DNA of 33,319 bases from Prevotella sp. (GTDB lineage Bacteria; Bacteroidota; Bacteroidia; Bacteroidales; Bacteroidaceae). The stretch is from assembly GCA_016281055.1 (NCBI GenBank), contig JAEEHW010000031.1, positions 1 through 33,319 on the forward strand, written 5' to 3'. Below the pieces are notes generated by a model, which made no database searches, was not told where the DNA came from, and saw nothing but the letters and a program-made list of their open reading frames with translations. Below, one piece after another: positions 14,418 through 23,225 of this stretch. Both the position numbers and the translations under genes were made by a program. How positions within the stretch are numbered: position 1 is the stretch's first letter; the number at the start of each line of letters is the position of its first letter.

Positions 14418-15107
14418 ATGAACCATAAACTATTTATGTCACTGCTGTTTACTCTCACTGTAATGACAGCACAAGCGCAAGAGAAAGTCATCAAGCCCAA
14501 AAGCATCACTGCAATGCCAAAGATAACGCATCAGGAATGGCAAAAACTTGCTTCGTCAGAGAACTACGAAGAAGGCGAATATGACGAAAAGAAGTATGGT
14601 GACCTCAGCATCTTCGACGACCTCTATAGTGGCCGTTGTAGTTGGTACTGCGGTGGCGAGGTGAAGAGTATTAAGGCCTCCAGTTGCCTGAAGCCAACCA
14701 GCAAATTCAACTATGAGGGCAAGAATGCCCACGATTTCAACCATGAAAGTGTATGGGCAACAGAAGGTATTGGCGTAGGTCAGAACCTCACATACACATT
14801 CGAAGGCAAATGTCCACGCATTACAACTGTAAAAATACTCAACGGCCACGTTAAGAATGAGACAGCATGGCGTGCCAACTCACGAGTGAAAAAAATGCGT
14901 ATGTATTACAATGGCAGGCCATACGCCATCCTTGCCTTGGACGACAGTCGCACACTGCAATGCTTTGACGTCGGCACTCTCGGCTATCACGATGACTCAA
15001 AGCCTGACTGGACACTGAAGTTCGAGATTATCGAAGTCTATCCCGGTACGAAATATGGCGATACCGTAATCGCAGAACTGTATTTCGACGGTATAGACGT
15101 ACACTGA
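14418..15107 (+). CDS. Secreted protein with NADase-type glycan-binding-like domain
   Basis: The 229-residue protein has a signal peptide (1-20, ending TAQAQ). The C-terminal ~150 residues resemble the galactose-binding-like module found in NADase-type glycan-binding domain proteins: KNAHDFNHESVWATEGIGVGQNLTYTF, then ITTVKILNGHVKNETAWRANSRVKKMRMYYNG. The preceding CSWYCGG has paired cysteines that may form a disulfide. No catalytic domain is seen, so it is probably a cell-surface or periplasmic binding protein. The ligand is unknown. It ends just before a long inverted repeat. Confidence 0.65.
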   Translation: MNHKLFMSLLFTLTVMTAQAQEKVIKPKSITAMPKITHQEWQKLASSENYEEGEYDEKKYGDLSIFDDLYSGRCSWYCGGEVKSIKASSCLKPTSKFNYEGKNAHDFNHESVWATEGIGVGQNLTYTFEGKCPRITTVKILNGHVKNETAWRANSRVKKMRMYYNGRPYAILALDDSRTLQCFDVGTLGYHDDSKPDWTLKFEIIEVYPGTKYGDTVIAELYFDGIDVH

Positions 15108-15126
15108 AAGAGTGAAAAAAATGAAG

Positions 15127-15231
15127 GTTGAAGGATGGAAAGATTGAAAAATTGAAAGATTGAAAAATTGAAGTTACCATGCGGGGCAAATCCTTCTATC
15201 CTTCAATTTTTCAATCTTTCCATCCTTCAAC
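15127..15231. repeat. 34-bp inverted repeat around a TACCATGCGGGG core
   Basis: The arms 15127-15160 and 15198-15231 are complementary except for one base and consist of GATTGAAAAATTGAA-type 7-9-bp words. The loop contains TACCATGCGGGGCAAA (15175-15190), which recurs at 19610-19624. It lies between convergent genes and may act as a two-way terminator. Confidence 0.75.
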
Positions 15232-15256
15232 TCTCTAACTCTTCAACCCTTCAACT

Positions 15257-16138
15257 TTAAACGAGCCTGTCGAGTACTGTCGTGATGAGAGTGTCGATAG
15301 TATTCTTATACTCCGTATTCATCTCCTTATTGTAACGATTGGCTATCACCATGCAGCAAGTCATGGCACGATGACCTAACAGCGCTGCCAGTCCTGCCAA
15401 AGCCGACGACTCCATCTCGTAATTACATACCGCCAGCATGCCGTAGGGCTCCACCTCATGGCGGAAAGCCTCCACCTTGACATTCTGTTCTGGATCTTGC
15501 GTGCGCAGCCTTACTTGCCTTCCCTGCGGTCCGTAGAAGCCTCCACAGGCTATCGTGATGCCACGCACCATATCATCACCCGCAACCCTTTCTATAAGTT
15601 CTTTGTCTGCACAAGCAACATAAGGAGCGCCCTTCAGCGGCGACCACTGCATGTGCTTTTTGAAAGCCTCTTCGAGAGCAAGGTCACACACGTCGTTACG
15701 GCCGGCATAATAGTTCAGCAGACCGTCAAAGCCAATGCTGCGCACCGACGCCACGAAGGTTCCTATAGGCGTGAAGGGCTGTAGTCCGCCGCACGTTCCA
15801 ATACGTACTATCGTAAGCTGTTTATGGTCCTGGCGCACCTCACGGGTATTGAAATCCACATTGACCAGCGCATCCAACTCATTCATCACAATGTCGATAT
15901 TGTCACAGCCGATGCCTGTTGACACACAAGACATGCGCACACCCTTGTATGTGCCGGTGATGGTATGGAACTCGCGCGACTGAACCTCGCACTCTATTTT
16001 GTCAAAATGCTTTGCTACGGTAGTCACACGACCTTGGTCGCCCACAAGTATTACGCGGTCAGCCAACTGTTCTGGGCGCAGATGCAGGTGAAACACGCTG
16101 CCATCTGCATTGATAGGAAGTTCAGATGCTGGTATCAT
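15257..16138 (-). CDS. udp: Uridine phosphorylase-type nucleoside phosphorylase
   Basis: The 293-residue protein belongs to the nucleoside phosphorylase-I family. Visible signatures are VILVGDQGRV near residue 30, STGIGCDNIDI, VRIGTCGGLQP and CNYEMESSALAGLAALLGHRA, the last holding the Met-Glu pair that contacts ribose. It would split uridine to uracil and ribose-1-phosphate in the cytoplasm. At ~290 residues it is longer than E. coli Udp, as usual for this subgroup. It has its own promoter and diverges from the pectate lyase gene. Confidence 0.88.
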   Translation of the reverse strand: MIPASELPINADGSVFHLHLRPEQLADRVILVGDQGRVTTVAKHFDKIECEVQSREFHTITGTYKGVRMSCVSTGIGCDNIDIVMNELDALVNVDFNTREVRQDHKQLTIVRIGTCGGLQPFTPIGTFVASVRSIGFDGLLNYYAGRNDVCDLALEEAFKKHMQWSPLKGAPYVACADKELIERVAGDDMVRGITIACGGFYGPQGRQVRLRTQDPEQNVKVEAFRHEVEPYGMLAVCNYEMESSALAGLAALLGHRAMTCCMVIANRYNKEMNTEYKNTIDTLITTVLDRLV

Positions 16139-16169
16139 GGTTCGTAAATGATTAGTTTAGATTTCACTG

Positions 16170-16201
16170 CAAATTTACTTTTTTTCCCTGAAACATCCAA
16201 A
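16170..16201 (-). promoter_or_regulatory. Promoter of udp
   Basis: On the minus strand, TTTG at 16201-16198, a 20-base spacer and TAAATTTG at 16177-16170. Confidence 0.78.
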
Positions 16202-16217
16202 AGTTTTCACAAAATAA

Positions 16218-16249
16218 TTTGGCGCATTTGGAAAAAAAACGTAACTTTG
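16218..16249 (+). promoter_or_regulatory. Promoter of the pectate lyase leader
   Basis: TTTG at 16218-16221, a 20-base spacer and TAACTTTG at 16242-16249. It lies back to back with the udp promoter and would give a leader of about 250 nt before the ATG at 16507. Confidence 0.8.
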
Positions 16250-16254
16250 TACTC

Positions 16255-16443
16255 AGGAAATTGCTTTAAGCGACCGCGAGCCTGCTAAAGCTGACACTCA
16301 CATTTCCTTTCGTACAATACATTGCTCTCGGAAATCAGAGACGTGCGTCATTCTGATGAATGACACGCACTATTTCTCTCGCACGATACATTGCAATTGG
16401 TATGCAATGGCATGACATCTGCCCTAAAGATAGGCAGATAGTC
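16255..16443 (+). ncRNA. Structured 5' leader with a 37-nt near-repeat (candidate regulatory RNA)
   Basis: Four hairpins can be drawn. The first is 16255-16308 (AGGAAAT/ATTTCCT outside, GCTTTA/TAAAGC inside). The second is 16343-16370 (GTGC/GCAC plus GTCATTC/GAATGAC, loop TGAT, 2-nt bulge). The third is 16389-16409 (CATTGCA/TGCAATG). The fourth is 16414-16443 (GAC and ATCTGCC with GGCAGAT and GTC). Segments 16295-16331 and 16364-16400 are a 37-nt near-repeat, 27 of 37 identical, with ATACATTGC fully kept. No T-run follows the last stem, so a transcription attenuator is not obvious. I do not recognise a known riboswitch class. Confidence 0.55.
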
Positions 16444-16506
16444 TGTTCTGTATATGATGTGTGGTTTAAAATGAAATATATAATTAAAATTAACTAAGTA
16501 TTGATT

Positions 16507-18840
16507 ATGATTAAAGAATTAAAATACGTGAGACTTCGCCCACGTATGTCCAAAGCTACTATAAAAACAATCATACTCTCATCCTTAATTCTCTACAGTG
16601 CATCATTCTTCCAAGAAGCCACTGCACACAAATACTACATTGAGCCAGGAGGTGAGGTCAACGCAGTAAAGACGGCTATCGAGTCTCTTGTGGCAGGTGA
16701 CACTCTCTATGTAAAGTCTGGAATCTACGAGATTGACGATATAATAAATGTACGTCATTCCGGCAATCGTAATCATCGCATCTGCGTCTTTGGATATGAT
16801 GACGAGCCTGGTAAGAAACCTACCGTAAATCCAATATTTGATTTTTCCAAACAGCCACACACGGGTGATGAAACAGCAAAACAATTTCGCGGTGTACTCC
16901 AGAATCCTAATGCCGACTATTGGTATTGGCGGGACATTGACATCACTAAGGCTGCCGACAATGGTATGAAACTTGAAGCCTCATACTGTGTCATTGAGCG
17001 TTGCAACTTCTATCGTTGTGGTGATACAGGCCTTCAATTGGGCTTTGATGCCAGTGGCAATGGCAGCAACCTTCGCAACCCCAAATTTCTCTATGGTCGC
17101 TACAATATGATTATCAATTGCGACTCTTACTACAACTACGATGTTCAGGCACATGGTGGCAATTCTGACGGGTTTGCTAATAAGAATTACCCCGGTCCAG
17201 GCAACGAGTGGCACGGTGATCGCTGTTGGACTAACAGTGATGATGGATGGGATCTCAGTTACTCCATCTATCCTTGTCTGATAGACAACTGTTGGGCTAT
17301 CTACAATGGATACCTCGAAGACGGCAGCATAGGCGTAAACGGCAATGGATTCAAATTGGGAGGACACGAACAAAGTAGTGGATCTGATTGTTACTATGGA
17401 GCCCATATCTTCACCAATTGCGTGGCAGCCCACAATCTCTACCACGGTTTCGACCAGAACAATCACAACGAAGGCACATGGCTCCTCAATTGTACGGCTT
17501 TCAGCAACAAACAGGTGAATTTCCGATTCAACTGTGATGTAGACATGATTGACAACACAGTCTTCCATCTTCGCAACTGCCTTGGTTTCAGACCAGGCGA
17601 AGCCAATCACCGCTTTGGTGACATGTCGCCCGACTCAGAATTTACCAGTTGGCAGGATTTACTCGGTGTATCACCTCAGTACAACATGGGTAAGGGCACC
17701 GACCCCAAGACGGGACAGGATTATAAGCGTATCTCGGCAAAGGACTGGCCTAACTATGATGACCAGTTTGAAGACATCAGCAAAGAAACTGCTATCGGCC
17801 CACGCCAAGCCAACGGTGAACTGCCTCTGAACTTCGCCCGTCCAAAGGTAGGTAGTATCTTTGAAGATAAGGGTACACCTATTGAGAACTTCTACTGCAA
17901 GGATGTCTTCAAAGATGATTACTATAAGAATACCGTCAAGTGGCTCGATGACTACAGCGCCACCATCACCTTACCCTACTATGGCTCTGCCCCTGACTAC
18001 GGAGCTTACGAGGCTGGTTGGGAACGTCCTGCTTATGAACTCACCACACTGCCAGTCAATGACGGTACATTGCCCGATGTCGAAGAGTTGACCGCCATTG
18101 ATGACATGTTCTACCAAAAGACACTCCTCATCAATGACTATCTTTTCCAAGACGCTACACTTTCTGATGAAGTATCACAGTGTATCGTGGACGCCGCTGC
18201 TACCAATATACTTGATGCCAATTACTATGGCAAAGACGGCATATACCCCTACAAACCTGGAAGCCTCTATGGAGGTGCAACAAAAGGTGCCTATATGCTT
18301 GCTAACACGAATGGCTACATCGAATTCTCTGTGCCAAGCCTCAGTGAGATGCACTCTAACTGCTATGGTGGCGGTAAAGATGCTACCATGCAGATACAGT
18401 GGAAACGTCCGGACGAAAGTTCTTGGCACGATGGTGAGAGTATTGTCATCGACCAGTGTGTCACCACTGTCGATTTTACAGCATACGGTATTCCGCAGAG
18501 CGTTGACCCCATCATAGTGCGTGTCAACAGCACGGGTAGCAACGACATCTATCTCACCGACCTTACCCTCAATGGTTTTGAAGAATATGTTGACGAGGTG
18601 GTTACGGCAGTACATACTCCTTTTGCAGGAGAAGAAAATGGAATATACTTTACATCCAATGGTATCATTGCCTATGGCGACATAGCATGCATCAAAATAT
18701 ACGACGCCTCTGGTGCTCAGGTTGCCGGCTCTGTACTCTCACAGTTCTGTAACGTAGCCTCATTAGGTCAGGGACTCTATACTGCCGTGATAATTGCAAA
18801 AGATGGCACTAAAACAATGAAGAAATTCACAAGGCAGTAG
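16507..18840 (+). CDS. Family PL9 pectate lyase with C-terminal secretion-type tail
   Basis: The 777-residue exported protein is a right-handed parallel beta-helix. The PL9 active site is well kept: SDGFANK with Asp221, NSDDGWDL with Asp245, Asp246 and Asp249, and NGFKLGG with Lys283. Their spacing nearly equals that of Dickeya PelL (Asp209/233/234/237 and Lys273), where the Asp residues bind calcium and Lys is the base. It would cut polygalacturonate by beta-elimination. Residues ~520-690 look like an extra beta-sandwich module, and the last ~75 (KIYDASGAQV...LYTAVIIAKDGTKTMKKF) resemble a type IX secretion C-terminal domain. The signal peptide follows a long basic start; the ATG at 16546 is an alternative start. 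A bare TTG at 16501 is rejected. Confidence 0.88.
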   Translation: MIKELKYVRLRPRMSKATIKTIILSSLILYSASFFQEATAHKYYIEPGGEVNAVKTAIESLVAGDTLYVKSGIYEIDDIINVRHSGNRNHRICVFGYDDEPGKKPTVNPIFDFSKQPHTGDETAKQFRGVLQNPNADYWYWRDIDITKAADNGMKLEASYCVIERCNFYRCGDTGLQLGFDASGNGSNLRNPKFLYGRYNMIINCDSYYNYDVQAHGGNSDGFANKNYPGPGNEWHGDRCWTNSDDGWDLSYSIYPCLIDNCWAIYNGYLEDGSIGVNGNGFKLGGHEQSSGSDCYYGAHIFTNCVAAHNLYHGFDQNNHNEGTWLLNCTAFSNKQVNFRFNCDVDMIDNTVFHLRNCLGFRPGEANHRFGDMSPDSEFTSWQDLLGVSPQYNMGKGTDPKTGQDYKRISAKDWPNYDDQFEDISKETAIGPRQANGELPLNFARPKVGSIFEDKGTPIENFYCKDVFKDDYYKNTVKWLDDYSATITLPYYGSAPDYGAYEAGWERPAYELTTLPVNDGTLPDVEELTAIDDMFYQKTLLINDYLFQDATLSDEVSQCIVDAAATNILDANYYGKDGIYPYKPGSLYGGATKGAYMLANTNGYIEFSVPSLSEMHSNCYGGGKDATMQIQWKRPDESSWHDGESIVIDQCVTTVDFTAYGIPQSVDPIIVRVNSTGSNDIYLTDLTLNGFEEYVDEVVTAVHTPFAGEENGIYFTSNGIIAYGDIACIKIYDASGAQVAGSVLSQFCNVASLGQGLYTAVIIAKDGTKTMKKFTRQ

Positions 18841-18980
18841 AGGTCTTTATATCAAACTTATAACAAAAGTTTTCTCAAATAAATTTAGCCCCCAGAGGAA
18901 AAAGAACGTATTTTTGCAATCGCCAAAGTTCTCTATGACCACAGAGTGTTTGAAAGAGAATTATATACAAACAGAATATC

Positions 18981-19003
18981 AGGTGGGTTCTAAAAATTCC
19001 CAC
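18981..19003. repeat. Relic end of the MITE-like element
   Basis: 20 of 23 bases match the left end of the element at 29405-29427 (AGGTGNGTTCTANAAATTNCCAC). A weak inverted partner (AATTTAGAAG) follows near 19017-19026, so this may be a tiny deletion product. Nothing else is seen between 18841 and 19036. Confidence 0.5.
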
Positions 19004-19036
19004 TGTCAGTTTTTTGAATTTAGAAGTCAGACAACA

Positions 19037-19555
19037 TTACAGGGAAAGATACTCATACGTATTTCCCACCACGGAGAGATACCGCTCAAAATCCTCACGC
19101 TTTATGACCACAGTGCCACGGCAGTCATTAGGATGGAATGACAGCAGTGGTGCTTTTTTTATGTCCTCGTCGAGAAACAGATGGACGTGGCTGTCCTGGT
19201 CATTGATAAGTCCGAAAGGCGACACACTGCCGGGCTCCAGTCCCAAATAGCGCATCATACGTTCCGGCGAGGCGAACGACAGTTTGCCGCATGATGGCAA
19301 GCCCTTGGCCTGCAGCGATGCTTTTAGGCGCTGCTCAAGGTAATGGATGTCGAGTTCCTTGTCGCAATCAAAGCACACAAGATAATGTTTGTTGCCTTTA
19401 TGGTTACGGAAAAAAAGGTTCTTGCAATGCATGGAGCCATCATCATGCCACCATCGCTTGGCCTCCTCTATGGTCTTGCCCTCTGGGTGGTTGTAACTTG
19501 TGAACGGAATATCGTGTTCACGCAAATAATTATATACTGTTTCTTCTCTTGACAT
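19037..19555 (-). CDS. YbaK/ProX-type aminoacyl-tRNA deacylase
   Basis: The 172-residue protein has the prolyl-tRNA editing (YbaK/EbsC) domain: HPEGKTIEEAKRWW near the start, NLFFRNHKGNKHYLVCFD with the conserved Lys, KLSFASPERMMRYLGLEPGSVSPFGLIND, and DEDIKKAPLLSFHPNDCRGTVVI at the C-terminus. This freestanding form is the ProX type, which by family knowledge removes alanine mis-attached to tRNA-Pro. The frame is open to 19615, but that extension is encoded by GAA-rich repeat DNA, so the ATG at 19555 is chosen. It is the last gene of the DUF4105-tex-ybaK series. Confidence 0.88.
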   Translation of the reverse strand: MSREETVYNYLREHDIPFTSYNHPEGKTIEEAKRWWHDDGSMHCKNLFFRNHKGNKHYLVCFDCDKELDIHYLEQRLKASLQAKGLPSCGKLSFASPERMMRYLGLEPGSVSPFGLINDQDSHVHLFLDEDIKKAPLLSFHPNDCRGTVVIKREDFERYLSVVGNTYEYLSL

Positions 19556-19570
19556 CATAAGCAAGATTAA

Positions 19571-19716
19571 AATGTGAAAGGTGAAAGGTGAAATGTGAAA
19601 AGTGAAAAATACCATGCGGGCAAAGCTTCAATCCTTCAATCCTTCCGCTCGGCGCTTGCGACGCTTTGCAAAGAATTTTTCTTCACTTCAATCCTTCAAT
19701 TTTTCAATTTTTCATT
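19571..19716. repeat. Second TACCATGCGGG element with heptad repeats
   Basis: GTGAAAG-type words (19573-19608), then TACCATGCGGGCAAA (19610-19624), then CTTCAATC-type words, with the GC-rich insert 19645-19670 and more TTCAATTTTTCAA to 19713. The layout mirrors 15127-15231. The tex stop codon (19704) lies inside it. Confidence 0.65.
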
Positions 19717-21824
19717 GACAAACTGATGCGTCCGCGCTGATTGTCAACCTCCACCACACGCACTTTTACGTGCTGGTGCAGATGTACCACCTCTGTCGGG
19801 TCACTGACATAACGGTCTGCCAGCTGTGATATGTGAACGAGTCCATCTTGATGAACGCCGACGTCAACGAAAGCGCCGAACTTCGTTATGTTGGTGACGA
19901 TACCTGGCAGTATCATGCCAGGAATGAGGTCGGCAGGTGTATGTACGTTAGGATCAAACTCAAACGTCTCTATCTCTGCTCGCGGATCACGGCCCGGCTT
20001 CTCAAGTTCCTTCATGATGTCTGTCAGCGTCGGCATTCCAACTTCTGGAGTAACATATCTCTTAAGGTCTATCTCCTTGCGCTTGTCAGCCGACTCCATG
20101 AGTGTCTTCACCGTACAACCGGCATCCTTTGCCATCTGTTCCACCAGTTTGTAACTCTCTGGGTGAACGGCGCTACCGTCAAGCGGGTTCTTTGCTCCAT
20201 GTATTCTAAGGAATCCTGCACACTGCTGGTAAGCCACAGGTCCCAGTCGCGGCACTTTCTTCAGTGCTGCACGCGAGGTAAACTCGCCATGCTCACGGCG
20301 GTAGTCCACGATATTCTTGGCAAGCACCGGTCCCAGTCCACTGACGTATGTGAGTAGATGCACACTGGCTGTATTAAGGTTTACGCCAACCTGGTTCACA
20401 CAACTCTCCACGGTGCGGTCAAGGCTCTGTTTCAGCTGTGACTGGTCAACGTCATGCTGATACTGCCCCACACCAATGGACTTAGGGTCTATCTTGACCA
20501 GTTCGGCAAGCGGGTCCATCAGTCGGCGTCCTATGCTGACGGCACCACGTACCGTCACGTCCTCGTCAGGAAACTCCTCTCTCGCTGTCTGCGAGGCACT
20601 ATATACCGACGCGCCGTCCTCACTGACCACATAATGAGGTATGCCGAGGTCAGCACGTTTCACGATGTCTGTCGTCTCGCGCGATGCCGTACCATTGCCT
20701 ATCGCCACAGCCTCTGCATTATATTTCTTTGCTATAGAGCGCAACTGACTTATGGCTCGTTCCACATTCGCCTGACTGCCTACCGCCATGACCACGTCAT
20801 GATACAGCAGATTGCCTTGAGCATCAAGACACACCACCTTACAACCTGTGCGTATGCCCGGGTCAATGCCCATGACACGTTTCTCGCCCAACGGTGCCGC
20901 CAGCAGCAACTGACGTAGGTTCTCTGCAAACACTCCGATGGCCTCCTCGTCCGCCTTCTGCTTTGACAAGGCTGCATATTCATTCTCTATCGACGGACAC
21001 AGCAGACGCTTATAGGCATCTTCACAAGCCTCGCCCACCAACGTCTGGCACTCCCCTCGCCCACGCACATACTGGCGCTTCAGATTCTCTATGGCAGCCT
21101 CGTCGTCAACCTCTATGCAGACTTTTAGCACACCTTCGCTTTCTCCACGGCGCATGGCCAACAGGCGGTTGCCGTTGCAGCGGCGCAGGGGTTCCTCAAA
21201 GTCGAAGTAGTCAGAATATTTTGCAGCTTCGCTACTGTCCTTCTTTGCCTTCACCACCTTAGAGACGATGTAAGCCTCACGCTTAAACATTCCACGCAGA
21301 CGGTTTCTTGAAGTCTCATCCTCACTGATTGTCTCTGCTATGATGTCCTGTGCACCTTTCAATGCCATGTCAACGTCTTTCACGTCTCCCTTGACGAAAC
21401 GCTCCGCCACACGCTCCGGGTATTGCTCTCTTTGCAGCAATATTGTATTGGCAAGAGGTTCCAACCCCTGTTCACGGGCCACCTGTGCACGCGTGCGCCT
21501 TTTCGGTTTGTAGGGAAGGTATATGTCTTCCAGTTCCGTAGCATCCCAACATTCGGCAATGCGCTTTTCAAGTTCAGGAGTAATCTTACCCTGCTCCGTT
21601 ATCGTCTTTATGACAGTCTCCTTGCGCTTAACAAGTTCTTTCATCTTGTCATAAAGTTGTGCTATGCCGCCCACCTGCACCTCATCGAGTGCACCGGTTT
21701 TCTCCTTTCGATAACGCGATATGAAAGGGATGGTACATCCCTCGTCAAGCAGTTCTACGGTGTTTGTCACTGCCTTTGCAGACAAGCCGAGCTGCTTGGA
21801 TATTATTTCTATTATCTCAGTCAT
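19704..21824 (-). CDS. tex: Tex family RNA-binding transcription accessory protein
   Basis: The 706-residue protein has the full Tex layout. The N-terminal helical region has IPFISRYRKEKTGALDEVQ near residue 35. A YqgF/RNase-H-like domain follows (about 315-440, VMGIDPGIRTGCKVVCLD). Two helix-hairpin-helix parts come next (about 480-560, VSGLGPVLAKNIVDYR and VPRLGPVAYQQCAGFLRI), and a C-terminal S1 RNA-binding domain completes it (about 635-706, IVTNITKFGAFVDVGVHQDGLVHISQL). It is a cytoplasmic nucleic-acid-binding factor tied to transcription and stress. It lies 61 bp behind the DUF4105 gene, probably in the same transcript. Confidence 0.95.
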   Translation of the reverse strand: MTEIIEIISKQLGLSAKAVTNTVELLDEGCTIPFISRYRKEKTGALDEVQVGGIAQLYDKMKELVKRKETVIKTITEQGKITPELEKRIAECWDATELEDIYLPYKPKRRTRAQVAREQGLEPLANTILLQREQYPERVAERFVKGDVKDVDMALKGAQDIIAETISEDETSRNRLRGMFKREAYIVSKVVKAKKDSSEAAKYSDYFDFEEPLRRCNGNRLLAMRRGESEGVLKVCIEVDDEAAIENLKRQYVRGRGECQTLVGEACEDAYKRLLCPSIENEYAALSKQKADEEAIGVFAENLRQLLLAAPLGEKRVMGIDPGIRTGCKVVCLDAQGNLLYHDVVMAVGSQANVERAISQLRSIAKKYNAEAVAIGNGTASRETTDIVKRADLGIPHYVVSEDGASVYSASQTAREEFPDEDVTVRGAVSIGRRLMDPLAELVKIDPKSIGVGQYQHDVDQSQLKQSLDRTVESCVNQVGVNLNTASVHLLTYVSGLGPVLAKNIVDYRREHGEFTSRAALKKVPRLGPVAYQQCAGFLRIHGAKNPLDGSAVHPESYKLVEQMAKDAGCTVKTLMESADKRKEIDLKRYVTPEVGMPTLTDIMKELEKPGRDPRAEIETFEFDPNVHTPADLIPGMILPGIVTNITKFGAFVDVGVHQDGLVHISQLADRYVSDPTEVVHLHQHVKVRVVEVDNQRGRISLSMKN

Positions 21825-21885
21825 TATTCTGTTTTTTCTTTCTACCTATTTATACTTGTTAGGAGTTAAAGGAAGTTAGAAGGAG

Positions 21886-23064
21886 TCAATTCTCTTTACT
21901 ACCCTTAATCCCGAATTTACTTACTGTATGCATTAACAGCAATGCGAATGCCATGACATTCATTCCCTCTGCATAGCACTGCACTATATTACCGATAAAG
22001 AACAGCAGTATGCATGCCACTATTACATGGCTGCGCCAATTCCATTTCTTCATCGGGAAAGCGAGGAAGAAGAGCAGAGGATTGAATATCAAAATCTGAA
22101 GGTTGACACGTACTGTAGGATGCTGCGAGAAAACCATGGCGAGAAGTACCAAGCCTGCCATGGCATAGAGACAACATACCGCATATATGAACCAGGGCAT
22201 GGTCTTGGGGGCAATGCGAAGCAACGCCAGGCTTACTACAGCGACGATGACAAGGAATATCCATGCGCACTGCATAGGCGTAAGAGGTATGGCTGGAGTG
22301 TCATTGCCAACCGTAGGATGTGTTGACGGCAGCACCCACCGTGCATTATCAACAAGTTTCTTTTTCTTTCCATCCACACCGACTATCTCAGCATTGTCAA
22401 AGTCTTCCATCAAGACCTGAGGCAGGAACTCCCTCTCATTCCAATCGGTATTGAAGTCAGCCGTCACACCCAACAGCAAGTCATTGCCTACAGAAGTCCA
22501 GCGATGCGAAGAGGTTTTCTTGTGCACCAGTTCGCGAAACGTCCACTCTCCCGTCTGCAGTCCTGTCTTCTTGTATTCCACCTTGCCGTTTAGGGCACCC
22601 AATATAAGGTCACGGGCACGAGTAGTGCAGTTGTTATACAGGAAGTTATACCTGTAAACAATATTCTCCGGCTTTGCCACCTCTGCCAGAGCACCCATAA
22701 ACTTCGCCTTTTCTTCGTTGCTAAGGTTAAGGTGCTGTTCTCTGACTCCGCTACCATAGTAATCATACTCTTCAAGGAAACGGCGGTATTCAGATATTCC
22801 CATTCGGTAATCTGTAAGTCCGAAGATAAACCTCAATGCAAAGTTCTTTGCCGAACTGTCAAACAACCCGAAGTTCACTGCCATATCCATGCCAGTCCTT
22901 TTGTCTGTCACCCTGATGGCTGTATGTCCATATAGGCTGTACACCTCATCATGTGGTTCACAAGTCAACAGTGAAATGTCCAAAGAATCAAGCGAATCAT
23001 CAACAGCTGCACTTGAATTCAGTGCAGCGAACAATAAAGCGACAAAGAAAAAAACTCTATACAT
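21886..23064 (-). CDS. DUF4105 membrane protein
   Basis: The 392-residue protein has a signal peptide (1-19) and the DUF4105 domain (about 30-200) with YSLYGHTAIRV, NFGLFD, and NFLYNNCTTRARDLI containing the conserved Asn-Asn-Cys-Thr. The His and Cys recall a cysteine-hydrolase fold, but activity is unproven. About five membrane spans follow from residue ~265 to the end. It therefore has an exported N-terminal domain and a membrane-bound C-terminal half. It is upstream of tex on the same strand. No promoter match was seen before it. Confidence 0.85.
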   Translation of the reverse strand: MYRVFFFVALLFAALNSSAAVDDSLDSLDISLLTCEPHDEVYSLYGHTAIRVTDKRTGMDMAVNFGLFDSSAKNFALRFIFGLTDYRMGISEYRRFLEEYDYYGSGVREQHLNLSNEEKAKFMGALAEVAKPENIVYRYNFLYNNCTTRARDLILGALNGKVEYKKTGLQTGEWTFRELVHKKTSSHRWTSVGNDLLLGVTADFNTDWNEREFLPQVLMEDFDNAEIVGVDGKKKKLVDNARWVLPSTHPTVGNDTPAIPLTPMQCAWIFLVIVAVVSLALLRIAPKTMPWFIYAVCCLYAMAGLVLLAMVFSQHPTVRVNLQILIFNPLLFFLAFPMKKWNWRSHVIVACILLFFIGNIVQCYAEGMNVMAFALLLMHTVSKFGIKGSKEN

Positions 23065-23119
23065 GAGGAGTTGAAGATTTGTAAGATTGATAGATTAATA
23101 ATTGAAAGTTTGTAATCAT

Positions 23120-23197
23120 GTGAAAAATAAATAGTGAACAATACAAGTTACGTATGAACTTGTGTCGCAAGTCAGTGGTAACTTGTATTATTCACTA
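23120..23197 (-). terminator. Terminator of guaA
   Basis: 20-bp arms (23132-23151 and 23178-23197) pair with a single mismatch, with an ACTTG/CAAGT stem in the loop. On the minus strand the outer arm is followed by TTTATTTTT. Confidence 0.85.
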
Positions 23198-23225
23198 CAT
23201 TATTATCTATTGGGTGTAATTAGGA

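Noticed and set aside
16981..17610. 209-residue minus-strand frame inside the pectate lyase gene
   Set aside because: It overlaps the conserved PL9 active site on the other strand; composition is Val/Ile-rich with no motif.
19556..19615. N-terminal extension of the YbaK-type protein
   Set aside because: It is encoded by GAA-rich repeat DNA, and the family N-terminus begins at 19555.
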